Of a DNA stretch of 44,553 nucleotides, positions 7,643 to 16,166 are shown piece after piece. The notes under the pieces were generated by a model. That model made no database searches. It saw only the letters and a program-made list of their open reading frames with translations, and was not told where the DNA came from. Every line of letters starts with the position of its first letter. Within the stretch, counting starts at the first letter, position 1. Position numbers and translations under genes: made by a program. Origin of the DNA: Lachnospiraceae bacterium (lineage in GTDB: Bacteria > Bacillota > Clostridia > Lachnospirales > Lachnospiraceae); contig JAFZQN010000069.1 of the NCBI GenBank assembly GCA_017620375.1, forward strand, positions 1 to 44,553, in the 5' to 3' direction.

Positions 7643-9622
7643 TTATATATCAGCTTCAGTTATGGTCATAAGCTCTTCGTCGCTTATGTTTTCGTCGGTC
7701 ATGACACGAGATGCCTGGTTGGAGATTATGGTCTCAAACATGTTTCGTATGTCACGGCCGTTGGAGAACTGCTCGTTCTTGTTCTTTACGTGATTTTCGA
7801 TCTTTTCACGTACTATCTTTGCTGCCTCTTCGCTTAAGCGATATTCATATTTGTCACAGAGTGACATGAATATCTGTACCAGTTCTTCGGAGGAGTAATC
7901 CGGGAAGTGGATGTACTTGTTAAATCTGGACTTAAGACCGGGATTGGAGTTGATGAACTCCTTCATGAGGTCGGGATAACCTGCTACTATGACTATGAAG
8001 TTATCACGACGCTTTTCCATGAGGTTGATGAGCGTGTCAATGGCTTCCTGTCCGTAATCGTTACCCTTCTTTGCCAGCGTGTATGCCTCATCTATGAAGA
8101 GGATGCCGCCGTTTGCTTCATCTATCTTTTCCTGAGTCTTGATGGCTGTCTGGCCTACATAGCCCGCTACCAGACCGGCACGGTCTACTTCTACCAGCTG
8201 TCCCTTTGAAAGTACGCCGATCTCTCTGTAGATATCCGCCATGATCCTGGCCACAGTCGTCTTACCGGTACCGGGGTTACCGGTAAATACCATGTGAAGG
8301 GATACAGGCAGTGACTTCATGCCTTTTTCACGTCTTAACTTCTGCATTTTTACCAGGTTGATAAGCTCTCGTACATCCTTCTTTATGGTCTCCATACCGA
8401 TAAGCTCATCCAGATCCGCCATAGCGGAATGGCTGCCGTCAGTGGTCTGGATATCACTCTTTTCATCTATGGCATTTACTTTCTTTAATCTCTCAAGCTC
8501 TTCTATGGCGCCCTGGTTTCCGCCTGCTGCGGAGCGTCTCAGCCAGTCAAGAGCCTCAGCTATATCCATATGGACATTGTATCCGTGGGATAAGATATAT
8601 TCTGCTTTTTCGGAGGCTGCCTGCTCTCCTGCAAGTGCAGCTCTTATGTACCATGAAAATGCCGCTTCGATATTGGGCTTGATATTTTCCTCAAGGAATC
8701 CATCCTCATACATCTCGCCCAGGTAAAGCTGAGCCTTGGGGTTACCACCCATGGCTGCCTTTATATACCAGCCTCTGGCCTTACGTCTGTCGGTATCGGT
8801 ACCGCGTCCGTTCTCATAGAATACAGCTACTCTGTACTGGGCATCGACTATGCCCTTCTGTGCGGCTTCCAGGTAATATACAAAGGACTTCGAATCATCA
8901 TGGATGATACCCTGGCCTTCCTCATATATCAGGCCCAGACGGTATGCCGCAAGCGCATGCTCTTCCGATACATCGGAAAACTTGTGGGCATTTCTGTAAT
9001 ACTTTACTGCCTCGGAGCATTCGCCTCTCTTCTCACGCAGTATACCCATGTAATAATATGATGAAAGATCGTTTAAGATATTTGCTTCGGTCATAAGCTC
9101 CAAGGCTTTATCCTGGTTCTCCTCCACGCCCTTTCCTTCCATGTACAAAAGGGCAAGGCTTACCAGAGCCTTAGGGTTGCTTGTATCATATTTTACCGTA
9201 TCCGTAAGGTATGCCGCAGCCTTCTGATAATTGACAGGGGTACCCATACCCAGGCGGTACATCTCACCTAAGTAGTAGAGTGAGTCGATACTTCCCTTCT
9301 GGTTGGCATTTTCATAACATGAAAGAGCCTTTACATAATCCTGCTGTACACCATAACCACACTCATAACAGAATCCTAAGAAAAGGCTTGCTATGGGAAG
9401 GTTGGCATAGGGCATCTTATGGCACCATGCGATTAGCTTTTCCGAAGGTATGGACTTAAAATTCTGCTTGGTCACCTGTAGAGAGAGATGGAAACGTGCA
9501 TCGTTGTTACCCTTTTTGATCTCATCTGTCAGGTAGTCAAACTTGGACTCTACCGACATTTCAGCCCAATGTGCGGGATCGGCTTCATAGAGCGGCTTGT
9601 AATTGTCAATCGTCAGTTTCAT
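7643..9622 (-). CDS. Sel1-repeat AAA+ ATPase, CbxX/CfxQ (SpoVK-like) family
   Basis: The 659-residue protein joins about ten Sel1-type helical repeats (roughly residues 50-390, with signatures such as LGFCYECGYGVQQDY and LGEMYEDGF) to a C-terminal AAA+ domain. Walker A GNPGTGKTT lies near 447 and Walker B ILFIDEAY near 506, followed by AGYPDLM and an SRF arginine-finger region. CbxX/CfxQ ATPases remodel partner proteins; the Sel1 repeats probably bind the partner. No signal peptide or membrane segment is seen. It lies 41 bases after murI and ends at a strong terminator, so it is probably the last gene of the HIT-murI operon. The client is unknown. A second AAA+ protein of this class is encoded near 42.4 kb. 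Confidence 0.9.
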   Translation of the reverse strand: MKLTIDNYKPLYEADPAHWAEMSVESKFDYLTDEIKKGNNDARFHLSLQVTKQNFKSIPSEKLIAWCHKMPYANLPIASLFLGFCYECGYGVQQDYVKALSCYENANQKGSIDSLYYLGEMYRLGMGTPVNYQKAAAYLTDTVKYDTSNPKALVSLALLYMEGKGVEENQDKALELMTEANILNDLSSYYYMGILREKRGECSEAVKYYRNAHKFSDVSEEHALAAYRLGLIYEEGQGIIHDDSKSFVYYLEAAQKGIVDAQYRVAVFYENGRGTDTDRRKARGWYIKAAMGGNPKAQLYLGEMYEDGFLEENIKPNIEAAFSWYIRAALAGEQAASEKAEYILSHGYNVHMDIAEALDWLRRSAAGGNQGAIEELERLKKVNAIDEKSDIQTTDGSHSAMADLDELIGMETIKKDVRELINLVKMQKLRREKGMKSLPVSLHMVFTGNPGTGKTTVARIMADIYREIGVLSKGQLVEVDRAGLVAGYVGQTAIKTQEKIDEANGGILFIDEAYTLAKKGNDYGQEAIDTLINLMEKRRDNFIVIVAGYPDLMKEFINSNPGLKSRFNKYIHFPDYSSEELVQIFMSLCDKYEYRLSEEAAKIVREKIENHVKNKNEQFSNGRDIRNMFETIISNQASRVMTDENISDEELMTITEADI

Positions 9623-9663
9623 ACGGTTATATTTCCCTTTTATTATTTATAGTTCTGCCTTCA

Positions 9664-10476
9664 TCAGTCAAAATTCTTTATAAAAACATTTCCTGTTTTT
9701 ACACTGCCCTCTCCCAAAATGGAGTTAGCGAATCCCGCAAAGGATATCGGGTCATCGCTTACATAGAATTCATTTTCATGTGGATTTTCCTCTTCGCAGA
9801 GGAGATCGTTTTCCTCAAGTACATATCTAAACTCCCTGGCACATTCAAATGCGGGATTGACCAGTTTTACCTTTTCTCCGGTGATCTTACCTATCTCATC
9901 GGCTAACAGCGGATAGTGCGTACATCCGAGTATCAGAGCGTCGATGTTCTTTTTTAGCAGTCCGTCCAGATACCTGTGGATAATACTGCGTGTCACATCA
10001 TCATCTATCCAGCCTTCCTCAACAAGCGGTACAAAAAGCGGACATGCCTGCTTATACACATGTATCTTGGGATCCGTCTTATGCAGGAACTCTTCATATA
10101 TCCCACTGTTGACCGTAGCTCTGGTAGCTATAACACCGATCTTGTTATTCTTTGTCGCTTCGGCTGCAGCCTTTGCTCCGGGCTTTACCACACCTATGAT
10201 CGGAACAGGGAGTTCATGTCGTAAAGTCTCCAATGCCACAGCACTCGCAGTATTGCAGGCTATAACTATGGCCTTTACCTTTTTTTCCATGAGGAAGTTA
10301 GCTATCTGCCTCGAATATGTTATGATGGTCTCTTTTGATTTGTTACCGTACGGAACCCTTGCGGTGTCTCCGTAGTATATTATCTTCTCGTTCGGAAGGC
10401 TCGCTATCAGTTCTTTTACTACTGTAGTACCGCCTATACCCGAATCAAATACCCCTATGGGAGCGTTTGAAGCCAT
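9664..10476 (-). CDS. murI: Glutamate racemase
   Basis: MurI converts L-glutamate to D-glutamate for peptidoglycan. The 270-residue product has GVFDSGIGG at the N-terminus, the catalytic-cysteine regions ACNTAS (near 73) and LGCTHYPLL (near 180), and the usual length for the family. I chose ATG 10476, with AGGAG eight bases upstream. The longer in-frame version reaches back into the HIT gene and adds 39 residues with no family counterpart. The gene sits between a HIT protein and the Sel1/AAA+ protein in an apparent operon. Confidence 0.95.
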   Translation of the reverse strand: MASNAPIGVFDSGIGGTTVVKELIASLPNEKIIYYGDTARVPYGNKSKETIITYSRQIANFLMEKKVKAIVIACNTASAVALETLRHELPVPIIGVVKPGAKAAAEATKNNKIGVIATRATVNSGIYEEFLHKTDPKIHVYKQACPLFVPLVEEGWIDDDVTRSIIHRYLDGLLKKNIDALILGCTHYPLLADEIGKITGEKVKLVNPAFECAREFRYVLEENDLLCEEENPHENEFYVSDDPISFAGFANSILGEGSVKTGNVFIKNFD

Positions 10477-10523
10477 GATGTCATCTCCTATCGCCGCAAG
10501 ATCCTTATAAAGTCTTTTATCCG

Positions 10524-10934
10524 TTATAAACATGCGCGGATCTTCTCTGCGTACTCTGCTGCCTCTCCGTCCGCATATGTCACATGTGTCCAAGGCATCT
10601 GAACATTATCATCCTTGTATCTCGGGATAAGATGTATATGAAGATGGAATACCGACTGCCATGCTGCTTCTCCGGAGTTCTGGAGCAGGTTGATACCATC
10701 GCAGTTTAATGCCTTTTTCTGAGCATTTGCAATCTTTGATGCTACAAGAAGTGCTTTTGAAGCCACATCAGGATCGATGGAAAGCAGATCTGCGCAGTGC
10801 TTCTTGGGGAGTACCAGCACATGTCCCTTTGCTGCGGGTGATATATCCATGATAGCCTTAAAATCATCATCCTCATATACTGTCGTGGACGGTATCTTGC
10901 CGTCTATTATCATGCAAAAAATACAGTTATCCAT
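10524..10934 (-). CDS. HIT-family nucleotide-binding hydrolase
   Basis: The 136-residue protein has the histidine-triad motif HLHIHLIPR near residue 96, the N-terminal CIFCMIIDGKIPS Zn-ribbon-like start and the strand GHVLVLPKKH, all typical of HinT/Hit proteins. These hydrolyse nucleoside phosphoramidates or adenylated compounds in the cytoplasm. A GGAG ribosome site and a TTGAAG-17-TAAGAT promoter precede it, making it the first gene of the HIT-murI-AAA+ run. The physiological substrate cannot be inferred. Confidence 0.92.
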   Translation of the reverse strand: MDNCIFCMIIDGKIPSTTVYEDDDFKAIMDISPAAKGHVLVLPKKHCADLLSIDPDVASKALLVASKIANAQKKALNCDGINLLQNSGEAAWQSVFHLHIHLIPRYKDDNVQMPWTHVTYADGEAAEYAEKIRACL

Positions 10935-10976
10935 AATATCTTCTCCTCTTTTTCCGAGACATATTTTTACATATAT

Positions 10977-11005
10977 ATCTTACACTGAAAACCAAAAAAC
11001 TTCAA
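10977..11005 (-). promoter_or_regulatory. Promoter of the HIT-murI-AAA+ operon
   Basis: Minus-strand -35 TTGAAG (11000-11005) and -10 TAAGAT (10977-10982) are 17 bases apart and about 43 bases before the HIT start codon. Confidence 0.75.
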
Positions 11006-11066
11006 GGGGTCCTTAACATTTTTACGAGCGAAAATTTCTTCAGATCACATCAGTCAGGAAATGATA

Positions 11067-11097
11067 CAAAAAACACCGGAAGGATGTCCTTCCGGTG
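11067..11097 (-). terminator. Terminator of the plsC-like gene
   Basis: An 11-bp stem, 11074-11084 with 11087-11097, with a tight turn is followed on the minus strand by TTTTTT, just after the acyltransferase stop. Confidence 0.9.
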
Positions 11098-11106
11098 CAC
11101 TGTACA

Positions 11107-11838
11107 TTATGATATCAACTTTTTGTCTTCGTCCAGCATCTCTTTTATAAGTCCCTGAACATGGCCGGCCAGTGCCTTCTTGGTATCCCTGTCCATACCC
11201 TCTGTAGGAACAGGTGCACCGTAGTGGATCACTACCTTTGCTTTCTTTACCCACGGTCTGTGAAGCTCGTAAAGAGCATCCGTATTGGATATGGCTACAG
11301 GCACTATGGGACATCCTGATTTCTCTGCCACCTTAAAGCTGCCTTCCTTAAAAGGAAGCATCTCCTCTTCGTGGTTACGTGTGCCCTCGGGCATGATGAA
11401 TATCGAATAGCCGTCCTTTACATTGTCAACTGCGGTAAGTATGGTTTTAAGTCCCTGACGCAGGTCATCTCTGTCTAAGAAAAGGCATGTCATGTTCTGC
11501 ATCCAGAGTGAAAGTATAGGGAACTTCTTAACTTCCTTTTTTGCTATGAATCCGGTAAGTCCGCCTACTGTCATATATCCCAGCGGTATATCAGCGTAGC
11601 TTCTGTGGTTGGATACGTATAGCACCGCCTGGTCCGTCGGGATGTTTTCCCGCCCGAGTACGGTGATCTTGGCTCCGGCTATCCACATCAAAAACTTGAA
11701 AGCCGCATTAACAAAACTCTGAGAAAATCTTGCGCAGGCTCTTTTACTGAACAGCCTTACGATCAGAGTTATCAGATATATAGGAAAGGTACCTACCAGG
11801 AAAATAAACATTACCAGTGCAACCAAAAAACTTCTCAT
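11107..11838 (-). CDS. plsC: 1-acyl-sn-glycerol-3-phosphate acyltransferase, PlsC family
   Basis: This membrane enzyme transfers an acyl chain to lysophosphatidic acid in phospholipid synthesis. The 243-residue product opens with a hydrophobic segment of about 30 residues. It carries the catalytic NHRSYAD (the H-x4-D motif) near 76 and PEGTRN near 148, with FKEGSFKVA downstream, matching the PlsC fold and length. I chose ATG 11838, with GGAGG immediately upstream although the spacing is short; a longer version to 11910 adds 24 residues without a ribosome site. It stands alone with its own terminator. Confidence 0.88.
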   Translation of the reverse strand: MRSFLVALVMFIFLVGTFPIYLITLIVRLFSKRACARFSQSFVNAAFKFLMWIAGAKITVLGRENIPTDQAVLYVSNHRSYADIPLGYMTVGGLTGFIAKKEVKKFPILSLWMQNMTCLFLDRDDLRQGLKTILTAVDNVKDGYSIFIMPEGTRNHEEEMLPFKEGSFKVAEKSGCPIVPVAISNTDALYELHRPWVKKAKVVIHYGAPVPTEGMDRDTKKALAGHVQGLIKEMLDEDKKLIS

Positions 11839-12006
11839 AATCCTCCAAACCGTTTCGATCCATATATTACATAGTCGAAACCAATATGATGATATAGGTA
11901 TAAAAACCACATAGGATAGTATTTGTTTCCGTATACAGGTTTAGTATATCACAGATTTTTAAAAAGGGAAACAATAAAATTATCGATTCCCATTCTTCTT
12001 TTTTTC

Positions 12007-12035
12007 TTGCTTTTTGAATAAAAAGATGATATTAT
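12007..12035 (+). promoter_or_regulatory. Promoter of the 192-residue membrane protein gene
   Basis: -35 TTGCTT (12007-12012) and -10 TATTAT (12030-12035) are 17 bases apart. The predicted leader is about 60 bases and holds two small hairpins. Confidence 0.7.
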
Positions 12036-12072
12036 AGTCTACGCGTGGTTTTTCACCACCTTAAAGTTACAG

Positions 12073-12091
12073 AAAGGAAGCCCTTCGGGGC
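12073..12091 (+). promoter_or_regulatory. Ribosome site followed by a UUCG hairpin
   Basis: The only good Shine-Dalgarno, AAAGGAAG (12073-12080), lies about 23 bases before ATG 12104. The hairpin GCCC-TTCG-GGGC (12080-12091), a c(UUCG)g tetraloop, sits between them. Folding would bring the site to a normal distance from the start codon. Confidence 0.5.
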
Positions 12092-12103
12092 CGGTTTTAC
12101 AAT

Positions 12104-12682
12104 ATGTCTATTTTTACAATTATAATAGCTGTATTACTGGCACTCATAGTAGCCGGTTTTATATTTTTAGGTGCGTCAGCAATGGTGGTTCCGTTGTTGA
12201 TCTTACTCGGAGTCATAGTAGTAGCTTTTATAGTACTTATGATAGTCGGGAAAAAGCTCCAGAAAAAACAGGACGCAGCCCAAGAACAGATGCAGGCAGG
12301 TGCTCAGACCACTTCACTGTTCATCATAAAGAAAGAGCGTTTAAAGCTGAAGGAAGCAGGTTTCCCTCAGATAGTTATCGATCAGACACCCAAGTACTTA
12401 AGAGGTTCTAAGGTTCCTACAGTTAAGGCTAAGGTCGGACCCAGGATCATGACCTTCATGTGTGATGAGAAGGCTTTCTCGGTACTTCCCGAGAAGCGTG
12501 AAGTTAAGTGCGTTATCAACGGTATCTACATCATGGAAGCCAAGTGGGCAAGAGGCGGTCTCCTTGTTCCCGAAGGAAAGAAGACATTCCGTCAGAAGCT
12601 TTCCGAAAAATATGCTACCATGAGGAAAAAAGAAAAAGAGTCCGATAAGGACTCCAAGAAGTCAAAAGAGAAAACAAAATAA
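12104..12682 (+). CDS. Unknown two-TM protein with cytoplasmic basic tail
   Basis: I do not recognise this 192-residue protein. It starts with two hydrophobic membrane segments (about 4-25 and 28-48) separated by GASAM, then a soluble domain of about 110 residues rich in beta-forming stretches (FIIKKERLKLKEAGFPQ, VINGIYIMEAKW). It ends in a very Lys/Glu/Ser-rich tail (about 165-192). The soluble domain is probably cytoplasmic because of the basic tail, but this is inference. It is a single-gene unit with its own promoter and an oddly placed ribosome site. It converges on the DUF1934 gene with only two bases between the stop codons and no terminator visible there. Confidence 0.75.
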   Translation: MSIFTIIIAVLLALIVAGFIFLGASAMVVPLLILLGVIVVAFIVLMIVGKKLQKKQDAAQEQMQAGAQTTSLFIIKKERLKLKEAGFPQIVIDQTPKYLRGSKVPTVKAKVGPRIMTFMCDEKAFSVLPEKREVKCVINGIYIMEAKWARGGLLVPEGKKTFRQKLSEKYATMRKKEKESDKDSKKSKEKTK

Positions 12683-12684
12683 GA

Positions 12685-13122
12685 TCATTTAACGGCAGCT
12701 TCGATCTCAAGGGTAAACTTTGAAACGGGACTGCCGTTCATATTTATATTACCGCAGAGCCTGCAATAAAATGCAGACTCTGTTTCTTTTATTTCAAAGC
12801 TCTCGGTAAAGGTCTCCATCTCGATATTCCCATAAGGAGTACTGTAGTAGCCCGTTACCGTCTCTTTGTGAGAGTACGCAAGATATGAAGAAGGCGCAGC
12901 CTCCTTTAGAGCAGCAGGAGTCCTTTTGATCTCCAGTTTACCTTCGATCACCTTGATACGGTTATTCAGCTTGTTCTCCGTATCCTCGTAGACGATATAG
13001 GTACTGCTGCCGCGTTTACTTAAAAAACCGGTATATACATCCTCCACTTTGTCTGTGATACCATCCTGTTCATGCCTGCCGGTGACGGTTACCGTAACCG
13101 GGATCTTCCTGTCTTTCTCCAA
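12685..13122 (-). CDS. DUF1934 (YwiB-like) protein
   Basis: The 145-residue protein matches the DUF1934/YwiB pattern: an all-beta calycin-like barrel starting with PVTVTVTGRHEQDG, then YTGFLSKRG, YIVYEDTE and YSTPYGNIEMETFT. No enzymatic residues are evident and its function is not known. The start is TTG at 13122, one base after the murG stop. It has GGAGGG six bases upstream and no suitable ATG nearby, implying coupling to murG. It is the last gene of the deoB-dtd-TSCPD-murG run. Confidence 0.85.
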   Translation of the reverse strand: MEKDRKIPVTVTVTGRHEQDGITDKVEDVYTGFLSKRGSSTYIVYEDTENKLNNRIKVIEGKLEIKRTPAALKEAAPSSYLAYSHKETVTGYYSTPYGNIEMETFTESFEIKETESAFYCRLCGNINMNGSPVSKFTLEIEAAVK

Positions 13123-13123
13123 T

Positions 13124-14191
13124 TTAGCCCTCCACAGCCAGCTCGTTCAGCATATCCGCTATCATCTCCGTAGCATCACGCTCCAATGCGGTAGACATGG
13201 CGCTGATATATTTTTCACGGTCATTGTTCACGGTGTCCACTGCTTTTAAGAGGTTTTCCTCATTAAGGTTTTCTTCACGGAGCAGATAGCTGTAGCCGTT
13301 TTTCTCAAATGCCTCGGCATTGAGCACCTGGTCACCGCGGCTGCCTATCGATAAAGGTATGAGGATGTTAGGTTTTCTTAAGGCCAGAAGCTCTGCCACA
13401 GAATTCGCCCCGGCTCTCGATATCACTATATCCGCAGCTGCGAACATATCCTTTAAGTCATCACTTACATACTCGTACTGACGTAATCCCTTTATATGGT
13501 CATACTCGGGATCGGTCTTACCCTTGCCGCAGATATGGATCACCTGGAAGCTCTCCAAGAGCTTAGGCATAACCTTACGTACAGCCTCATTTACACGCTG
13601 TGCACCCGTAGAACCGCCCACTACCAAAAGTACGGGCATGCCGTTTGTAAAGCCGTTTATCTCAAGGCCCTTTTCCCTGTCTCCCATGAACAGTTCTTTT
13701 CTGAGAGGAGTACCGGTATGTACTGCTTTTCCGGCCGGAAGGTAAGCGAGTGTTTCCTCAAAGTTACAGCATACCTTGACTGCCTTCTTGACACACAGCT
13801 TATTGGCGAGTCCCGGAGTCATATCGGACTCGTGGATCACTGTAGGTATGCCTCTCTTTTTGGCGGCATATACTACGGGCACAGCTACAAATCCTCCCTT
13901 GGAAAATACCACGTCGGGTTCAAGCTCCTTTAAGAGCTTCTTGGCCTGGAAATAACCCTTTATGACACGGAACGGATCCGTAAAATTCTTCCAGCTGAAA
14001 TAACGTCTGAGTTTACCTGAAGATATACCGTAATAAGGCACCTTCATGCCCTCTATGAGCCCCTTCTCTATACCGTCGAGCGAACCTATATAGGTTATGT
14101 CATAATTCATTTCACGAAGTTTTTCAATAAGTGCCATATTGGGAGTTACGTGTCCTGCCGTTCCTCCGCCTGTAAGGACTATCTTTTTCAT
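13124..14191 (-). CDS. murG: UDP-GlcNAc:undecaprenyl-PP-MurNAc-pentapeptide GlcNAc transferase
   Basis: MurG adds GlcNAc to lipid I to make lipid II on the inner face of the membrane. The 355-residue protein has the Gly-rich TGGGTAGHVTPN at residues 7-18, HESDMTPGLANK, the linker GGSTGAQRVN near 190 and the donor-binding SRAGANSVAELL near 265. All are diagnostic, and the length is normal. It does not lie in a dcw cluster but between a TSCPD protein and DUF1934, as in some Clostridia. Confidence 0.96.
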   Translation of the reverse strand: MKKIVLTGGGTAGHVTPNMALIEKLREMNYDITYIGSLDGIEKGLIEGMKVPYYGISSGKLRRYFSWKNFTDPFRVIKGYFQAKKLLKELEPDVVFSKGGFVAVPVVYAAKKRGIPTVIHESDMTPGLANKLCVKKAVKVCCNFEETLAYLPAGKAVHTGTPLRKELFMGDREKGLEINGFTNGMPVLLVVGGSTGAQRVNEAVRKVMPKLLESFQVIHICGKGKTDPEYDHIKGLRQYEYVSDDLKDMFAAADIVISRAGANSVAELLALRKPNILIPLSIGSRGDQVLNAEAFEKNGYSYLLREENLNEENLLKAVDTVNNDREKYISAMSTALERDATEMIADMLNELAVEG

Positions 14192-14231
14192 GGGATTCTC
14201 CTGTTGATCATTTTATTTTGGAAACTTTTTA

Positions 14232-14483
14232 TCACAGCTGTGACTCGATAGCACGTGCCAGCTGGTCGGGGCATGAAGTGGGCTTAAATCCGCACTTGAT
14301 ACCTTTAAGTCTGTCGATGACCTCATCTGCTCTCATTCCGTCCACAAGTTTTGCTACGCCCTGTGTATTGCCATGGCATCCGCCTACGAACTGGACGTCC
14401 TTTACACGCTTTACGCCGTTCTCTTCGTAGATATCAAATATGATCTTGCTTGAACATGTTCCTGTTGTTTTGTACTCGTACAT
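14232..14483 (-). CDS. TSCPD-domain protein (TIGR03905-type)
   Basis: The 83-residue protein is a small TSCPD-domain protein: TTGTCSKIIFDI, QFVGGCHGNTQGVAKLV and KCGFKPTSCPDQLARAI. The TSCPD module is also found at the C-terminus of B12-dependent ribonucleotide reductases, where it is thought to bind metal or nucleic acid. The four cysteines at conserved positions suggest a metal site. The function of the stand-alone form is unknown. It is placed in the deoB-dtd-murG run with a ribosome site AAAGGA. Confidence 0.88.
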   Translation of the reverse strand: MYEYKTTGTCSSKIIFDIYEENGVKRVKDVQFVGGCHGNTQGVAKLVDGMRADEVIDRLKGIKCGFKPTSCPDQLARAIESQL

Positions 14484-14544
14484 AATATATCCTTTCTTTA
14501 CCGGTGGTATCTGTTTTAATCCGGTCCGGCTTTTTTGCTATTGA

Positions 14545-14973
14545 TTACAGGCAGATCGTGAACGGTCCGTCATTTATGAGCGACACCTTCATATCGGCAC
14601 CGAATTCACCTGTCTGTACATTTTTAACCTTGTCACTGCAATAATCCACAAAATAATTATACAGCTTTTCTGCCATATCCGGCGGTGCCGCGGGTGTGAA
14701 GCCCGGACGGTTGGAGCTTGTATCCGCATATAATGTAAACTGCGATACCAGTAAAAGCTCCCCGTTTACCTGACCAAGTGACAGGTTGGTCTTTCCGTTT
14801 TCATCTTCAAATATACGCAGCTTAAGCATTTTGTCGGCGTACTTGCGGACAGTTTCTTCGTTGTCCTCACGTCCTATACCGATGAGTACCATATAGCCTT
14901 TACCGATGCTGCCGGTTACACGGCCGTCTATGGTGACGGATGCACTTGTCACACGTTGTATTATGAGTTTCAT
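14545..14973 (-). CDS. dtd: D-aminoacyl-tRNA deacylase
   Basis: Dtd removes D-amino acids (and glycine mischarged on tRNA-Ala) from tRNA. The 142-residue product shows the active-site SQFTLYAD near 75 and [11 protein letters not shown] near 88. The second is a variant of the usual R-P-x-F-x-x-A-x-x-P, so the family is clear. It begins with ATGA overlapping the deoB stop by four bases, indicating translational coupling. Confidence 0.95.
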   Translation of the reverse strand: MKLIIQRVTSASVTIDGRVTGSIGKGYMVLIGIGREDNEETVRKYADKMLKLRIFEDENGKTNLSLGQVNGELLLVSQFTLYADTSSNRPGFTPAAPPDMAEKLYNYFVDYCSDKVKNVQTGEFGADMKVSLINDGPFTICL

Positions 14974-16139
14974 ATTATCTCTCCCAGGAAGGAAGTTCCG
15001 TCGATCTCTACCGGAAGTCCGAAGTAATCAAGAATAGTGGCTCCGATGTCGGAAAATGAATTTCTGGTACCTAAGTTTACACCCTTCTTAAGGTTCTTTC
15101 CGTAGATCACAAGCGGGATGTATTCTCTCGAGTGGTCGGTGGAAGGAGTAACAGGATCGCAGCCATGGTCGGCAGTGATCATGAGTATATCATCATCGCG
15201 GAGCTTGTCAAGCATCTCAGGTAAACGCGAATCAAAGTATGACAGTGCTGTCGCGTATCCGGGTGCATCATTTCTGTGTCCGTATACCATATCAAAATCC
15301 ACAAGATTGGTAAATGAAAGTCCGTTGAAGTCCTTATCGAGATTCTCCAATGTTCTTTCTATACCTTCTTCGTTGTTGGCGGTACGTACGTATTCCGTGA
15401 TACCTTTTTCTGCAAATATATCGATGATCTTTCCTACCGAAAGTACGTCAAATCCGTTACCGGACAAAACGTCAAGCATAGTGTCCTTAGGGGGTACCAA
15501 CGAGAAGTCATGACGTCTGGAGGTTCTCTTATAAGGCCATTCTCCCTCAAAAGGACGTGCTATTACTCTGCCTACTCCGAGGTCTCCCTGAAGCATCTCA
15601 CGTGCTATCCTGCAGTACTCATAGAGCTGCTCGACAGGTACGATTGATTCATGTGCAGCTATCTGGAATACGGAATCCGCCGAGGTATATACGATCAGTG
15701 CGCCGGTCTCTTCATGTTCCTTACCGTAGTCCCTTATTACATCGGTACCGGAGTAAGGCTTGTTGCACAGTATCTTTCTGCCTGTCCTTTCAGAATACGC
15801 ATCTATAAATTCCTTAGGGAATCCGTTGGGGAATGTGGGCATGGGCTTTTCGGATACGAGTCCGGCTATCTCCCAATGTCCTGTGGTGGTATCCTTTCCC
15901 TTGGACCTTTCGGCAAGCCTTGATACCGCATATAAAGGTGCTTCGGGTATATCCTCATACATATCGTCTATGCCGAGTATATTGAAGAAGCCGAGCTTTT
16001 TCATATTGGGCATGTTAAGCAATCCGCTTGATGCAGCAGCCTTCACGGTATTGCTGCCCTCATCACCGAATTCCGCAGCATCGGGAAGCTCTCCTACTCC
16101 CACGCTGTCAAGTACTATCAAAAATACTCTTTTACTCAT
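14970..16139 (-). CDS. deoB: Phosphopentomutase
   Basis: DeoB interconverts ribose (or deoxyribose) 1- and 5-phosphate in nucleoside salvage. The 389-residue protein belongs to the alkaline-phosphatase-like metalloenzyme superfamily: [13 protein letters not shown] at 9-20, [11 protein letters not shown] with the phosphorylated Thr near 85, and the metal-binding [18 protein letters not shown] near 320-337. Length is normal. It is followed by dtd with a four-base overlap. No purine or pentose-related operator was recognised upstream. Confidence 0.96.
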   Translation of the reverse strand: MSKRVFLIVLDSVGVGELPDAAEFGDEGSNTVKAAASSGLLNMPNMKKLGFFNILGIDDMYEDIPEAPLYAVSRLAERSKGKDTTTGHWEIAGLVSEKPMPTFPNGFPKEFIDAYSERTGRKILCNKPYSGTDVIRDYGKEHEETGALIVYTSADSVFQIAAHESIVPVEQLYEYCRIAREMLQGDLGVGRVIARPFEGEWPYKRTSRRHDFSLVPPKDTMLDVLSGNGFDVLSVGKIIDIFAEKGITEYVRTANNEEGIERTLENLDKDFNGLSFTNLVDFDMVYGHRNDAPGYATALSYFDSRLPEMLDKLRDDDILMITADHGCDPVTPSTDHSREYIPLVIYGKNLKKGVNLGTRNSFSDIGATILDYFGLPVEIDGTSFLGEII

Positions 16140-16166
16140 AATCTCTGTAACCCCCTTTTTATAACC

